A stretch of DNA of 36,981 nt from Azolla pinnata (Eukaryota; Streptophyta; Polypodiopsida; Salviniales; Salviniaceae), in contig JBBBWG010000759.1 of the NCBI GenBank assembly GCA_037176905.1, positions 1 through 36,981 on the forward strand, in the 5' to 3' direction. The notes under the pieces are model-generated. The model did no database searches, was not told where the DNA came from, and was given only the letters and a program-made list of their open reading frames with translations. Of the stretch, positions 20,336 through 34,600 are shown in pieces. The position numbers and the translations under genes were made by a program. The first letter of the stretch is position 1, and the number at the start of each line of letters is the position of its first letter.

Positions 20336-23300
20336 TTACTCATGTCCTAGATGCATCTTTCTTAGCTCTGCCTGGAATGTTGGACTCCCAGACAGAGTTC
20401 TCTTGGCAAGGTTTTTAATATCTTCCCGAGAGCACTCCTTGGAGATTCGGACAATTTCCCACAATGCACCAGCTGCAACCAAGTCTTTTACATTCACCTC
20501 TGTGATGCAAAAGGAAAGGGAAAAGATAAGTTAAGATATACTTTGTAAGTGTAAAAATGCTACTGTGAATTGAGAAATTCAAGGTAGTGGTAGTACCATG
20601 TTGGCCGAGATGGCAGAGAGCTAGCTCTATATGTCGACGAACAGGCGAGGCTTCAGTGCATGCATTGGAGACTATCCACGGTAAAGCTCCATCATCTATA
20701 AGGAAAGATCTTTCTCTCCTTTGTCCAGCTGAGGTTTTTTGACACAATTTCAGCACGTGAATGTTCTTCTTTAGCAAAGGGATTCAAAGTTCACACCGAC
20801 AAATTTACCTTGTGCTACCAAGCGTGATTCACATTTAGCAAAGTTTGCAAAGCCTCTTGCTATTTGCGCAAGAACGTCAGGGTGCCTTGATCTTACCATT
20901 CCAAGCAATGCCTTTATACCGCCTTCTTCTTTCAATTTACCCCTCAATTTGTCTGCAAGTTAACACACTAATCTTAGCATTTCCTCCTCACAATGATCAC
21001 ACATGTTTTAGGTTCCGTTATAGTGTACCATTTCCGCAGAGGTTAGCAATCGCGCCAGCAACCATCCTGAGTGTTTGTGGATCTTCTGCTTCATTCGCTG
21101 TCCTGGCTAGCAGTCCGATTCCTCCCTGGTCCATGATCAGTTCTTGATTGGTCTCTGTAGATAATACATTGTGAGAGAGAACTATTAACAATTTTCTTGA
21201 TAATCCACAACCTTTGGAAGACAACCAAGATGGACATTCTAATCATAAATGGTTCCACCTTTATAATGTGTAGGTAGCATTTTAGGATCACCAGAACAGA
21301 GAGATAAAACCTTCTTTTTAAAACTGATTTGAAACAGACATCCATGTATGGAAAATGTTTAAATTTTTTCATGTGAATGCTGGCAATGCAGAAAGCAGTG
21401 GGCACATCACAACATCCAGAGACTAGAATGTTCTAGGTATGCATGGAACTATTAAGCAACAAGGAAGTATCGGCAAGACTTGCTATACAGTCTTCTCTCC
21501 AGTATCAAGCCCTTGGCATTTGTTTGATCCACATCGGATACCTTCTATTAAATAGAGGAAAAACTCAGCAAGATACTGATCAGGGTTCTTTTATGCCTTA
21601 TCTGACAAGACTTCTTTCAGGAAGATACTGATGAGGAATTACTTCAACAAAAGGGAAGTAGGACCTTGCAAATAATAGAAATACGTAATCCAATACCATT
21701 CATTGCAAGGTTAGCCACAGCTCCTGCAGCTACACGCCTGATAGTTTCATCTTGTGAATTTTGAAGCAGACCTAATAAGGACCCCAATCCTCCTGCTTCA
21801 ACTATTTTCTGTTGATTTGCTTCTGTGCATGGGAAGCATTTGACATGTCTGAGTTTCACAGAAAAGCACACAGAATTACGATAATACATTCAGTAGGATT
21901 CCACCTTCAGCTGCAAGATTAGCTACCACTTTAACTGCATGTACACGTACATCCATGTCCTCAGAACTCAACAAAGAGAGAATCTTGTGCAAGCCAACTG
22001 TTAAGCACCAGTGACAAAGTTTGGATCAATTTTCTGTGTCTATTCTAGACGACTACATTGTTTGCTATGTTATTCTGGCCAAAGAAATGCAGAAAAACAA
22101 TACATACCCTGTTCAAAGAGTTTGGCAATATTGGCTCTTTGCCCAGTCATAGAGCCTTGCACATGGCCAGGTTTTTGCATATTGGCCGAATCTGGTGTGG
22201 AAAATTCTTTATCGATGGGCTTTTGTGTCTATAGAACCATGCCGTATATACATAATCAAACTTACATAACAAAAACATAGTTTACTTCTTGATAGCATGA
22301 TTACATTTACCTCATCATGCTCACAACTTATATTCAGCATTTGCTGTTTCATTTGTCTGAGCTCTTGTTCTAGGATTTTCTTTTGTTTTAAAAGTTCCTC
22401 AAGCTCATATTTCAAAGATTTTATTTCATCCTTCAACCTGGAATGCTACAGGACAGATAAACTGCAAGATTAAATATTTTTAGAAACATACATAGCGAAA
22501 CATGATGTAAAACAAATGAAGTAATAGGAAGTGAACATGCATGTCAAACATAAAATAAAAAGATATACAAATGGATTATGATGTTATCAGCAGCACATTT
22601 AAGCATATACGATGCTTGCAAAAAATGAACCTGACCACCGCTCAAATGTGGTCGCAAAAACTACATTTAAACTTCCAAATTATAGAGAGTATATGAAGAA
22701 GGCCCATAAAAGCAGTATTAACAGGTCTGTTGAATATAAATATGTGAAAAAAAGATCACATTCCAATGCATAACAAGCTTGTTGTCAGAAAAAATACAAA
22801 TGGCTCTGAGATCAGCCAATGAGAGACGGAAATACCTCTTCTTTAGGGTCTTCTGATGCAATGATAGCTCCATTATGCCAATCTTGAAGCTGTTTCTCTG
22901 CTTGTTCTCTAAGTCGAGACTCCTTTTGGAGCTTGACTGCTAGTGTTAAAGTTTGATCCTGGTCTCCTATCTGACAAATAAGGCACAAACAAGAGCATGC
23001 ATTTCAGAAGGCCTGCCATACAATATCAGTCTGAAATCAGTCACCGTACCAGTACCCAGTACCTCATTTCTCCCTTTTTGTTTGATAAAATGTTCAACTT
23101 CCTGTAATTGTTTTTCAAGGTCTTGCTTCTCCAAGCGCTCAATCTCCAATCTTCTGCTTAACTCTGCCACTTCTTGCTGGTGTTTTTTATTTAACTCCTC
23201 TATTTCTCGGAGATGTCTTGATCTTTCATTCTGCATTTGTTTCTGTAAACAAGATGGTTGAATTAAATAGTAGAAATGGTCGAATTTCCATGATAAACAA

Positions 23301-26300
23301 GAGTATTCTAAACGAATACTCTTTACATACACATTTATTGTGCTTAGCATTTGGTTCTGTAAACACCATGGTCAAGTCTCTATTTCAAACGTCCACAATA
23401 ATCAAGTTATATAATTTTCTTAAAGATTCAAAAATTAGAGAATAAGTACACATAAAAAATCCCCCCCCCCCCCAAAAAAAGAAAGAATAGCCATAAACCC
23501 CACTAAAAGGTATTCAACAGATCTCACTTATGAATATAGGATCATTGCATTAATAATTGTGATAGGTTGGTCAAAATGCAGTGATTGGCATTGTCTTGAT
23601 ATCAAAATGCAGATGCAGAGACCTAAAATAAAGACAACATTGAATACAGTAGTTCAATGTGCATTATCTTGTAAACATCCTCAGGAAGAGGCTAGTTATA
23701 CATTGACCGTTCTATCCAACTATACAGTGCGAAATGCAAGCTTTCTTTTATTAAAAATGAAAATATAAGTTAAATGTGCACACACACACGCATCCAAAGA
23801 CACATGCACACATTGTAGAGACCTCTTTTCGAGCATAAATAGTTTGTGCATTCTCTTTGAGTTCCTTTTCTAGTTTCTCCTTGAGATTGCGCTCTTGTTG
23901 AAGCTTATAGATGGTTTCCATGTGCTCCTTTCGAAGACGCAATCTTTCTGCAGTCATTTCCTAACTCAACAGAAATATCTTTTGTCAGTGCCAAGTAGAG
24001 AGGCCAAATACTGCAACACTTTCAAGGATAGACTGCTTGTCTGTCAAATTCATTGCTGGCACATCATTCATAATACTTCCATATTCTTTCTGCTGTTTTA
24101 TTGGTTCAATTAAGGCAATAAAAATACCTCTTTCTTTATTAAATATCAGCTACACGAAGATCCTCACCAGATGTTGTTCATTTTCAGCTCCACTACTCTT
24201 TGACAAACTTGCAAATAACATTGAAAAACACTTCCAAAATTCTCCACAAAAGAACTGCAAGCTTTGTAGCTATGTTAAAAAACTGAGTGCGCTTTCAGGT
24301 TATTTAGATTTATGGTTAGTTTGTGAACACTGACAAATTCGGATTCTTATAAAAGATATCACATATAATTTCTTCGTTTCACTGTATATGTTTTACGACG
24401 AATTCACATGTACATTATGCAATCAACGGTTATGTCTACCTCTAATGTTGTTGCTAGCTTTTTCTCTGATTCCATAACTGATTTTTGAGCATCTTTGATC
24501 TTCATTTGCATTTCTTCTTCAGCATCAATCACAGCCTGGTTTTGCCGCTCATTTTCAGCGATCAACTTGTCAAGATTCGTCTCAAGTTTCCTGCAGAGAC
24601 TTTTGTAATCAAACTCTTCTTTCAGCCGAACCATGTTCTCAACTTTCATAGCCTGCAAAAGCAAGAAGTTGTCATTCCGCCTGAAATAAAAATAAACAAT
24701 TTTCATGAACAGACTAAGACTTCTTTTTACAAAGACATTACTCGTTGACCAAATAAAATGGTGCTTGTAGTTTCGCCTCGATGTTGGGGAGATGGACCAA
24801 TTGTTATAACTAGAGATGTCCTTGCTGATCCTATAAAACATAATGACACTATTCAAATATAGGATGATATTCATGAATCTTTAGTCATGCCACAAACCAA
24901 ATTACATGTTGACACGTGCTTTATAAACCATTACCACCAAATGAATCCCGTAGAATTCTGGTCAATTTTGAATCCCTGATAGGTACATGAGGACTATTTT
25001 CTGCAAGTGCATTGATGCATTTCCCAAGGGCTGTCAAAGATAGATTTATGTACTTGGCCTCTTCTAGAGTATGACCTTCACTGCCTAAAAATAATAAATA
25101 GGTAAAAGTTAACAATGTGATAATGTAGGATACACTTCAAAGATAGTGCATGCAAGACATTGTTAGAAATGTCGCATATGGTACTCAGTCAATATGAACC
25201 AGATTTGTCAACTCGTTCCGACCCCGCCAGATCCACAATTAGCAATTTACTTCTCTGAATTGTCTGCACACGATGCCCTTTAGGTGTCTGAATATTTGAT
25301 GCATTTTCATTCACTGCAAGCAGCTCCCGTTCTGGTTTTCCTTTCACAATTTTTTTCACATTAACCTGTATGAAAAATTTAATGTGAAAACTTAACTGTA
25401 TGCACTAGTTCCATCCCCTCCATAAAAATATTTCATGCACGTTTAATATCCTAGTGGAATTGCAAATGGTTCATTCACAACCCTCTATGCATTTTGTACC
25501 AGAAGGATTGCATGGCTACGAGATGACTCAGTGTTTAGCTTTGTATTTGCAGCAAATCGGTTTGCTTCCCCGATTTCCAAAAGATCCAAAAAGCTCCTTT
25601 GGTCACGAACGTCAACAAGAGTTGCCCCAGGAAGCGATACATCACCTGTCTTTGGATCTTCGACGATAGCAATGTTGTCTTTTTCAGGAGCAAGGAGGTC
25701 TTGTACTGTCTCCATGTATAGCTGTTCATGAACCAGAGAAATTCATTTGTCATTGAGATCAAAAGCTGCATTAGAGATAAAGATGAACAAACAATGTTAT
25801 TCACAATGACAATAAAACAGTAACAGAATTTTCCGTATCAACTGCTGTAATCAAGGAAATCATCTTTTACAGAACATGGCATAAAAATAACAGTACCTGC
25901 AGGTATGAAACTGACACTGAATCTTGGTCTGAGGACATATCTGCAAGGATGTCTTCCATGGCTCGTACCATGATTCCTCGTCCTGCAGTATCCTCCTCAC
26001 CTAACTTACCAAGCGTGAATGTCTTCCCAGTGCCTGTTTGTCCATATGCCATGACTGTCCCATTGTACCCTTCCAGTACACTCTATGCAAAGAAAAAAAA
26101 CTTCTTTTGATTGACAGACACACATTATTGTGTACGAGATCTGGACTTGGGGAAAACAAGGGGGATACCTCAACTACAGGCTTGGCAACTACTTCATACA
26201 CGCGTTTTTGAGAAGCAAACTCCGTCAACACATCATCAAACTGGAATGTTTCACTGTCCCAGTTATTTTTCCTCAGTCTCAACCTTTTGAGCTGAACGAA

Positions 26301-27030
26301 ATGAAGAGGAATGTTCTTAGTCTAAAGAGAGAAAATACCTTCGAATAAGCTATGTAAATGTTCTATTCTATGTGTTGAAAGGAGCAAACCTCTGGCATCA
26401 ATTCTACATAATCGCCGAAATCAGCATCTGCAATCATTTCTTCTGCATTCTGGGGACGCAGCCTTACAGTCACCCTCACTCTTCCTACTGAGCATAGAAA
26501 ATCCACAATCACAGAAAGTTGCATCACGTATATGATCCGAATGCTATTCTACCTGTAAGATTTGAGTTCCTAAGAATACTTATGAATACATGTGTAAGCA
26601 GGTTTCTTTTATAATTCAGCAGCTCAACTCAGCCCTTGCTATTGCAACTGGGTTTTGTTCAGAAAAATTCAATTTTTTTTATGCATGTCTAACTAAGCCT
26701 CTGAATTCGATGCATTTGAGCTTTGCCGTTCCGTTCAAGCAAAAAAACCTTCATGCTGGTGCGTCTAAAGGACACGGTTTTACAAACTGAACTGGAGGGA
26801 AGGGAATTACCTCCTGAATCATCTTTTCCGGGGCGAGATGTCGCGGAACGCCTGGCGTGGGTGGGCACAGACGGCGTTGCGGATTTAGACCTAGAGAAGG
26901 AGGGAACGGAGGCGGGAGCAGCTTTGTCCGTGGCCGTCTTAGGCGTGGATCCCATCGACAATGGCCGGTCCAGTCTTGCGGTGGCCCACCGGCCTCCGAG
27001 GCTGCTCCTGTAGCTTGGAGTGATCGTCAT
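20336..27030 (-). CDS. ARK: Armadillo-repeat kinesin (ARK type)
   Basis: Ungrouped plant kinesin with an N-terminal motor, long coiled coil and C-terminal armadillo repeats; relatives act on microtubules in root-hair and tip growth, nuclear positioning and organelle transport. Twenty exons give 986 aa: 26811-27030, 26390-26487, 26169-26291, 25897-26082, 25500-25721, 25200-25365, 24935-25084, 24742-24830, 24440-24652, 23823-23960, 23063-23242, 22836-22970, 22311-22445, 22108-22228, 21905-21997, 21697-21822, 21029-21154, 20809-20952, 20597-20728, 20336-20499. P-loop GQTGTGKT is at about residues 161-168, switch I NTESSRSH at 272-279 and switch II DLAGSE at 328-333, so the ATPase looks intact. 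The neck begins [20 protein letters not shown]. Coiled coil spans about 420-690. The ARM region (about 725-975) includes [40 protein letters not shown] and [14 protein letters not shown]. The first 73 residues are Ser/Pro/Lys-rich and disordered-looking. All introns fit GT-AG. Confidence 0.95.
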
Positions 27031-28686
27031 TCAGGATGAATCCTTCCGTGCACCGCTTCTGCAAATCTTTTCTGCCTCCGGAGGGCCGATTCAAGCACTC
27101 GTTGTGGTGGCCATGGATGGCTCCAGATGCAATCCGAGGAGAAGGAATTCCAGGAAGGAAACAGCGAAAGGCAAAACAATCAGAAGAAGGGGAGGACCCC
27201 TCCCCTCCCCTCCCCCAAAATCTGCATCTCTTTCTCCCCTCTAGAAACCCTCTGCATCCCCATCTCCTCCGTCTCAGTTCCTCGACAGTTCGTTACCTGT
27301 TCAAAATCCCTAACGACCAAAATCCACATACACATACATACGTACGTGTATACGTACGTACGTATATACATATGTGCGTATATACATACGTGCGTATATA
27401 CATGCATATATACATACCACACTCAAATACACATTCATACAAGCTCACATCCCATATGTTTTATCGATTGATTCAAGGCTCAGGAGAATCCGAGTCTGCG
27501 TCGATCTTTGTTGCGAAACGATCCGGCGGTGAAGATTTGAAATCATAAGAATTTAGGCTCCGCGAAAGAGGCGATCCCTGCTTTAATGAACGATTCGACA
27601 ACAAAGATTCTAGAATCGTGCGAGCGTTGTTCGATCGTACATGCGTCGACGGGCGTTTCAGATGTCTGTGGCCTTGTACCAAAATCGCAGATTCACGGCT
27701 CTGTTCTGACAATCGTACTCCCCTCGAAGACAGATCGTACTGACAATCATGGTTCTGTTATGACAATCGTAATGCCCTAGAAGACACGGCCTCCTTGTAC
27801 ACAGCATAGCATCATGCTACTACCGAAACCTGATCAACCGACAACGTTGAGTTGGCAACACTGCTGGTATGGATGAGAACTTGAAGATTTTTTCGGCTAG
27901 GCTCGCAACCAGATAAGGTGCATGATTCCAAATATCCAGATTCGTAGTTGGCATTTTGTACTAAATGTACCATAATGGGTACGTACAATCTTCGCATGTA
28001 CATATGACGTGAGGACGATTGACAATGTTGAATGTTTGTGTCTTCCTAACCACTTCTAATGCATAACCACACAAAAAAGGATGTTAGATTCAGGCTGGAA
28101 TATGTGATACATTTCACTATTTGAACTAAGTTATTTATATCCAACAATTTGTGCTGTCCAAATCTTGTGTAAACTGTAAAGCCAACAGAAATTGTTTCAC
28201 TCAATTTGACCACTTTATATAAGCTTTACATATAGAGATGGTTGTAGCTAAGAGTTTTTCGCCCTAGTTATATCCACGCCTTCAGAACGACAATCAAACC
28301 AAAACCTGTTCCTTTCCGAATGGGGCCTGCAGTGAGAAGAAGTCTTACTTGCTCTGAAAACCTTCACAGGTCAAGGCCCAAGAATTGCAAATGCAATTCT
28401 CGGCTTGTTTGTAGGTAGGGGAGTACAATTGTCATTATTGTTTCGGAGCACAGGTTTTTACAAAATTATAGTTTCAAGCATAGCAGTTGTAGATGGTGAT
28501 AGAAGAGCTTCTCCAGTTGAGCAGCTTTGCAATCAAATGGGGTGTGTTTTGTTGCTGCCCTGCACTGTAAATCCAAGTTTGGGAACTCTCCGCATACATG
28601 ATGATCCATGCCCGATCCTCTGCTTCTAATGCTCTGGTTCGATGTTAATCGATAGAAGCATGTTGGAATGCGAAAATGCACACCTG
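27031..28686. other. Kinesin 5' flank and GnTI 3' flank
   Basis: 27031-27250 is GC-richer and probably includes the kinesin 5' leader. A short imperfect repeat of TGACAATCGTA and CC(T/C)(C/A)GAAGAC lies at about 27705-27783. The rest shows no gene. Confidence 0.55.
27325..27420. repeat. TACG/TATACA simple-sequence tract
   Basis: Alternating purine-pyrimidine tract of ACGTACGT, ATACATA and GCGTATATAC units, about 300 bp upstream of the kinesin start. Confidence 0.85.
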
Positions 28687-31600
28687 TCATGCTTGTAATT
28701 GTTGGAGAGACGTGTCGCTCACAAGGAACACATGCCTAGATGTCTGCCATCTGAACATCACAACTCCTTTGTATGCAGTTCGCGGCACACCATCCTGTAA
28801 ACCCATCAAAATGCACTTCAAGCACTAGTAGTGTAGAAAGCTTATTGAAAAGAGCTCAGATTTACCTTCCACTCTTGGAAAATGCCAAACTGCCTGGCAA
28901 GCCTCTCAAATTCTGGCTGACTGAAATACTGAATCCTAACGTCACCCTCAATATTATAGGCCTTTGCAGCAACATCATTACCAGAAATGGCTGTTGCTTT
29001 AGAAACCATTTCATAAATCTTACGATCATACTTCCCCTGTGTACAAAAAAATGAACTTTTAAGACATCAGAATTATCCACAACCCATAATAGTGATGACA
29101 AATGGATTACAACATACCTTATGCAGGTAATTAAGATCCTTCATCCTCCATTTAACCTGTCAAATTAATCAAACGGAATGAATCAAGCATTAGTTAAATT
29201 CTTCCTGTTATCAGCACTCACTGTGTACGAGAAAACTCACATGAAATAGGTTTGCAAGGATAATAAATACGACACATGAAAATATACAACAATACATCAT
29301 GATTAAATGACAGGGAATAATATAAATTCCCTGAACGTGACAAAAAATTGGGGTAGCAAATAATAATATACTTCAAATACATTTAGAAGATAGGGATCAT
29401 ACAGGGACATCATTTAGTCTGATTGGCTCCAGATATTGCCGGAAAAATTGTCCCATACTCGAACCCTGCATTTGTACATGAAACAACTAACTTAATCTTT
29501 TAACGCACAATCATCACATGAGAACTGATTTCTATTTCTGAAGAAGCTTGATAAAATAAAAGGTCTATGAAAAAGGGGAGACAAATTGCCAGAAGTTCTT
29601 ACCAAATCTCGAACAGTAGTAAGTGTTAAATGTAACATAGTGAGCTGAAAGACTTACCAACTCCCCAAAGTTATAGGTTCTACATATCTCTGGACGAATA
29701 AATTGGCGCCCTTTACGCGTTTCATTTAGTCGTAACCAATCATCCCAATATGTGTGATGGTGTCAAGGTACAAATTATGAAAACAGAAAATTCACACTAT
29801 TGAGATAAATATGGGAGAAAAACTCCAGTAATGGATATGCTTTGGGCCATTTTGGTGATAGCTCCTGCCACAAATCCTTAGTCAACATCCATCCCAATCC
29901 AGGAAAGAAATCAGAACGATAGAGAGCTTCTGCAGAGGCAACACACCAAATACTCATTAGAAATCAAACTCTAGAGGGTTTCAGCTGGGTAAATGTCTCA
30001 GCCAATTCCTAATATTATAGATTACCAGGATCTTGCACAAATTGCTTTTGTCCATTATCATTCCAAGATGAAATTGCCATTAATGATCTATAACAACAAA
30101 GAAAACACTGACTAAATAAATTTCCAATGAATCATTTAAGAAGATATAATCATAGAATAGAAATGGCTATCGAACTTGTCATCCTCAAGAAGCTTTGCAG
30201 TTGCCTCGAAATACTCGAAGAAATCAGGTGCTATCTCCATATCATCTGCAAACATCAAAGGTTATAAAACTGCAAGAGTATACAACATGGACATTTTCCA
30301 TTGATGGTTTTCGCTGCTAAGCACCTTCTAAAATAATAACTCGATTGAACTTCCACTCCTCAAATAACTGGCTCAATGCCCATTTGTAATGCCCTGAAAT
30401 GAACGAAGAGAAAACAAAAGAGAATGGCAAACAAGCACAATCAATCTTAACATGGGCCAACAACTGATCATTTGCAAGAATTGACGTGAAATATGCATCA
30501 TTCAAATAAAGACGAAACCTCCCACCTAAGCCATTGAGCTTCAAAACATAGGAGAAAAGCTCTTATATCCGTATTAGACTAATTCAATAATTACGGTGCA
30601 AGAAAAAACAAGGACATGTTTTGGAATTGTGAACAAATGGATTATTGTATTGAATGCAAGGAAATAATATAACCCTCAGGGATATGAAAGGAGATATTGA
30701 ACATTAACATAGCTTTGATTTGATCATTCTATGACAGTATTTACATTTGTAATTCAGCATAAAATAGCTGTGGATTCCTTGGGCTCAGCACTCTTTAAAG
30801 TTCTAACATATTCTATTACTAACCCGACTCCTATGCCAGTATAAACAATGTTCTATGTCTACAAACTCTTCCCCCATGCCAATTTGAGGATCATGAGAGA
30901 TAACTGGCTAGTCCAATAGAACTACTGCTCAAGAAAGAACACTGGATATATCATCCAGTTTTGGGGATGACATTGTCGGTGGAGAAAATTGGTCAATTTT
31001 CACAGACAATCGCCTAAGACATCCTAAAGGTGTGACAACTTTTATTTTGACATAAAATACCAAATATAGCGGCCATTCACTATCATTCATCTCAATACAC
31101 TTACTTGCAATTTTGTAATATGCAACTATCTCTCCTGGCCTGTCTGGAGTGATCACCTCAAAATCCAGATGCTGCCGAAAAATTAGAGTGCCTAAGTTTT
31201 GTAAATATAAAATAAATATAACTAAATGCTGATTAAAAAAACAAACGCATACCTGCAGATAATGAAATTGAGGAAAGCTTAATGCTTTAGACCTTACTTC
31301 GGCATTACTGCCATCCTGAAAGCAGGGGATTAAATTGTGCAAAAGAGTAATTTCAATAAACGACTGATTAAATAATGTTTCATTCCTACCAACTAGGCAG
31401 CCATGCACATGAAAGTTCTGTATCAAGAGGAAAACTGTAATTACCTGAGATATGAAGAGGTGAAATTTTGATGAAACAGGACCATAATATCTGTATCACC
31501 AATGCCTCTGTGAGTACAAACATTGTATTCCAATAATACTAGCATTTCGTCCTGCCATTCATATTTTGTTTAGTATTGTAACTTTTCCAGATATAATTTC

Positions 31601-34600
31601 ATGTTTTGGTCTTCACACAGTCATGATATTTACATATTGTTGAAAAACATCGCTAGGAACTTGAAAACACGACATACTGCAGTACTGATTTTATTGTTCT
31701 ATCCAAATAATCCGCACGATTGCAAGCCATTATAACCACCCCTGCAATAGGCTCCTGCAGAACAAATACGGAGTACTTGTAAAATGTTCTAATTATACAT
31801 CTTCTCACCAGCTGGATAAAGAAATTAATATAAATAAAACTTGTACTTCTAGCAAATCAAGAGAACCGCAAAAGAACCAACATTCACGAGTCACAGAATT
31901 TGGAAGTTCAAAGAAAACTCAATGAGAAATCATTGCAGTCCATCCAAAAGAAGTCGGATGACATTCAAATTTTGACTGAATACATTATAGAAATGAAAAA
32001 GGAAAGCCACTCTCCAACACTCTTTGGGCTCAAAGTAGAAGAGGTATCTGACTAAATCATGCGAAAAAGACATAGAGATGTTCAATATGCTGCCATTTGG
32101 AAACTTATCGTCATAGGAAAACCCTCCAGACAGTTTAAGAAGACATTCTAATTCTGGACATTCACAGAAGTGGGTTCATGATGGACCTTAGGAAAAATAG
32201 ATCATGCTGTTGAAACTACATATCATAAGAAGCTTGGCTCTGACATAGATCTACCTTAAAGTTTCACATCTGTGAAATCACCCAAAGAAATAAAGAAAAA
32301 AAGCTGAAAAAATACAGACACACACATTCCCATGTTGCATTTGGCAATAAACTTTTCCCAATAAGATCAACACGCCACAAAGTTGAAGTTGTAGGGGAAG
32401 AATAATTAACATAGCAGTGGGAGAATATGTATAACGCAATGTATGATGGACACCTTAGAAATGACTCGCTCAGAAATCTGAAGCAACAATTGAATGTAGA
32501 ATGCAAGTTCCTTAGAGAGTTGATGCAAGTTCAAAATAGGAGTTCAGTTAGCAGAGAATGGAAGTTGCTCATTTCTTTGAAAAGTGGGATCATAACTATA
32601 GATTGTTCAAAGATTTATGTCCTCACAGCTAAGACCACCAGTTTTTTGTAGAAGTAACTTCAGAACTAGCAGGATCAACTATTATTACTTAAAGTCTCAT
32701 CTCAGCCCACAGCACTGGAAACTTTCAAATTACATGAACACAGAACCATTCATTGGGCATACATTTCATGTAATTAAATAGAGATATCTGTATTTGAGAA
32801 AGAACATCAACAATCCAAGAATCTATACTATGAAATTTCAGGGTAATCCTCCAATACTGCAGAGATGAAAGTGGCCTTCAGTCTTCTCTGAGAAAAGTGC
32901 TCTGTGATCACTCATTAAAGGATTAAGCAATCAAACAATCCAAAAGAAATTGTCCAAGATGGTGATGGAAAATACAAACACATCAGCCAGAGGGGAAGAG
33001 AGCTACAATAGAGGAATGTAACTAATTGATGACTAATTGTAACTAAAGTGTTCATTACTACTAAACGTAACTAAATAATAACCCTGGATCGCACATTTAA
33101 AAGATGTTCTCATATAATGGGGAATAAGAAGAAATGATGTATTTCCTGATCTAATTGACATCTTCCAATCATATCCTCTACTCTGATTTAATATAAGTTT
33201 GTTCACAACTCATTGATCCCCTTTACGGTCACAACAGACATTTGCATGAAATACCACAAAATATGGATTTTCGGCTTTCTTCATTCACACTAGCAGCTCT
33301 ACTTTTTTCATATGCTAGGACACAAAACTCTTCAAAGATGGAATATACTGTGTCCGCATTACCTGATTGCTGTTCTCTAATAAATTGCCTGCTCCATTCT
33401 CTATCCAAATGGAAAAAAGTGGGGAATAAATAGCATGCCTCAAAAGCATGTCCATCTTTCATAATAAAAAACTATAGAAATTGTCATTACTGTTATACTG
33501 TTGAAGTAAGGTTTTCACTTGTTCATACTTCTCTTCAACTTGATTCTTCTCTTCTGTACAATATAGTGAAAGAATCAATTTATATACTCCAACAGACATG
33601 TTCACACTTTAAATCAAATTGCATACTCCAACAGAAAGTTGAGTCGTTCTACTGATTTAGCAGTGAAATGTTAGAAGTACCTTCAACTAAATGTAAACTA
33701 CTCTTTTATTAATTTAGTTTACACAGAACAAAAAATCGATTCTGTCAACATTTTGGATGATGAAATCATTATAATGGAAAAGTCTACTGTAATAAGTATT
33801 TTCTTCGTCAGTAACACACAAACATCACAAAAAATGCAAGAACAGACTACTTCATTTTTTGCAAAGCTCTTTATTAACATAAATTCCTATGGACTATCAG
33901 TAAAAGGGACAATAAAAGTTTTCCAAGGAACAGAGTTTTGATATAACCATAAAACTTTTCGACTTTTATGTGGAACAGTTAATATATGCGTCTGTCAACA
34001 AACAAAAACGAGAGACCTTGACAGGTCACTTTGAAAAGGTCAGATACAGGTAATTGTAAACACTTTATTAGTAATTTATATAAAATGGACGATCTGAGAA
34101 ACCTGGCCTTTTGTTAGGTAGCTCATCTCTACAAAGGAATAGGTAAGCCCAGTTCTTCATCCCCCCTCCTAATTGGGATCCCACTATATCCTCATCCCCC
34201 ATACAAATCAGAGTGGGGTGGGGGTGGGATTGTGGTTATCAGTGTAAGGTTTGTGGGAATTAACACACAGGTAGTGCTCAGAACCTTGGAATCAGTGTAA
34301 CTACAGTATAGAGGTGCCGTTTTTGCATCGAAGGGGCAATTTCGAAGGTCTTTGAGCAATTTGGGCTCACGAATAGTGGTATTATGATAATTTACCAAGT
34401 GATTAGCAAGTGAGCCAAGGGTAATCACCATTTTGTCAACACCCATGAGGCAGGTGATCACATTGGGATGAGGGAGCTCTTTGGTTAATTTACTAGGGCT
34501 ATTCCCCAGCCCATGATGATTGTGTGGATTATAAGGATGACGATGACGATGATGATGACAATGACGACGATGAGGAAGAGGACGAGGATGAGGAAGCCAA

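Noticed and set aside
23330..23400. Possible extra kinesin exon suggested by a second GCATTTGgTTCTGTAAAC block
   Set aside because: Looks like a small local duplication of the exon 11 acceptor; exons 10 and 11 already join in phase without it.
29775..29838. Reading GnTI exon 13 on past PKA (PLLEFF...)
   Set aside because: These residues are absent from GnTI proteins; the AT-AC splice restores AYWDDW exactly.
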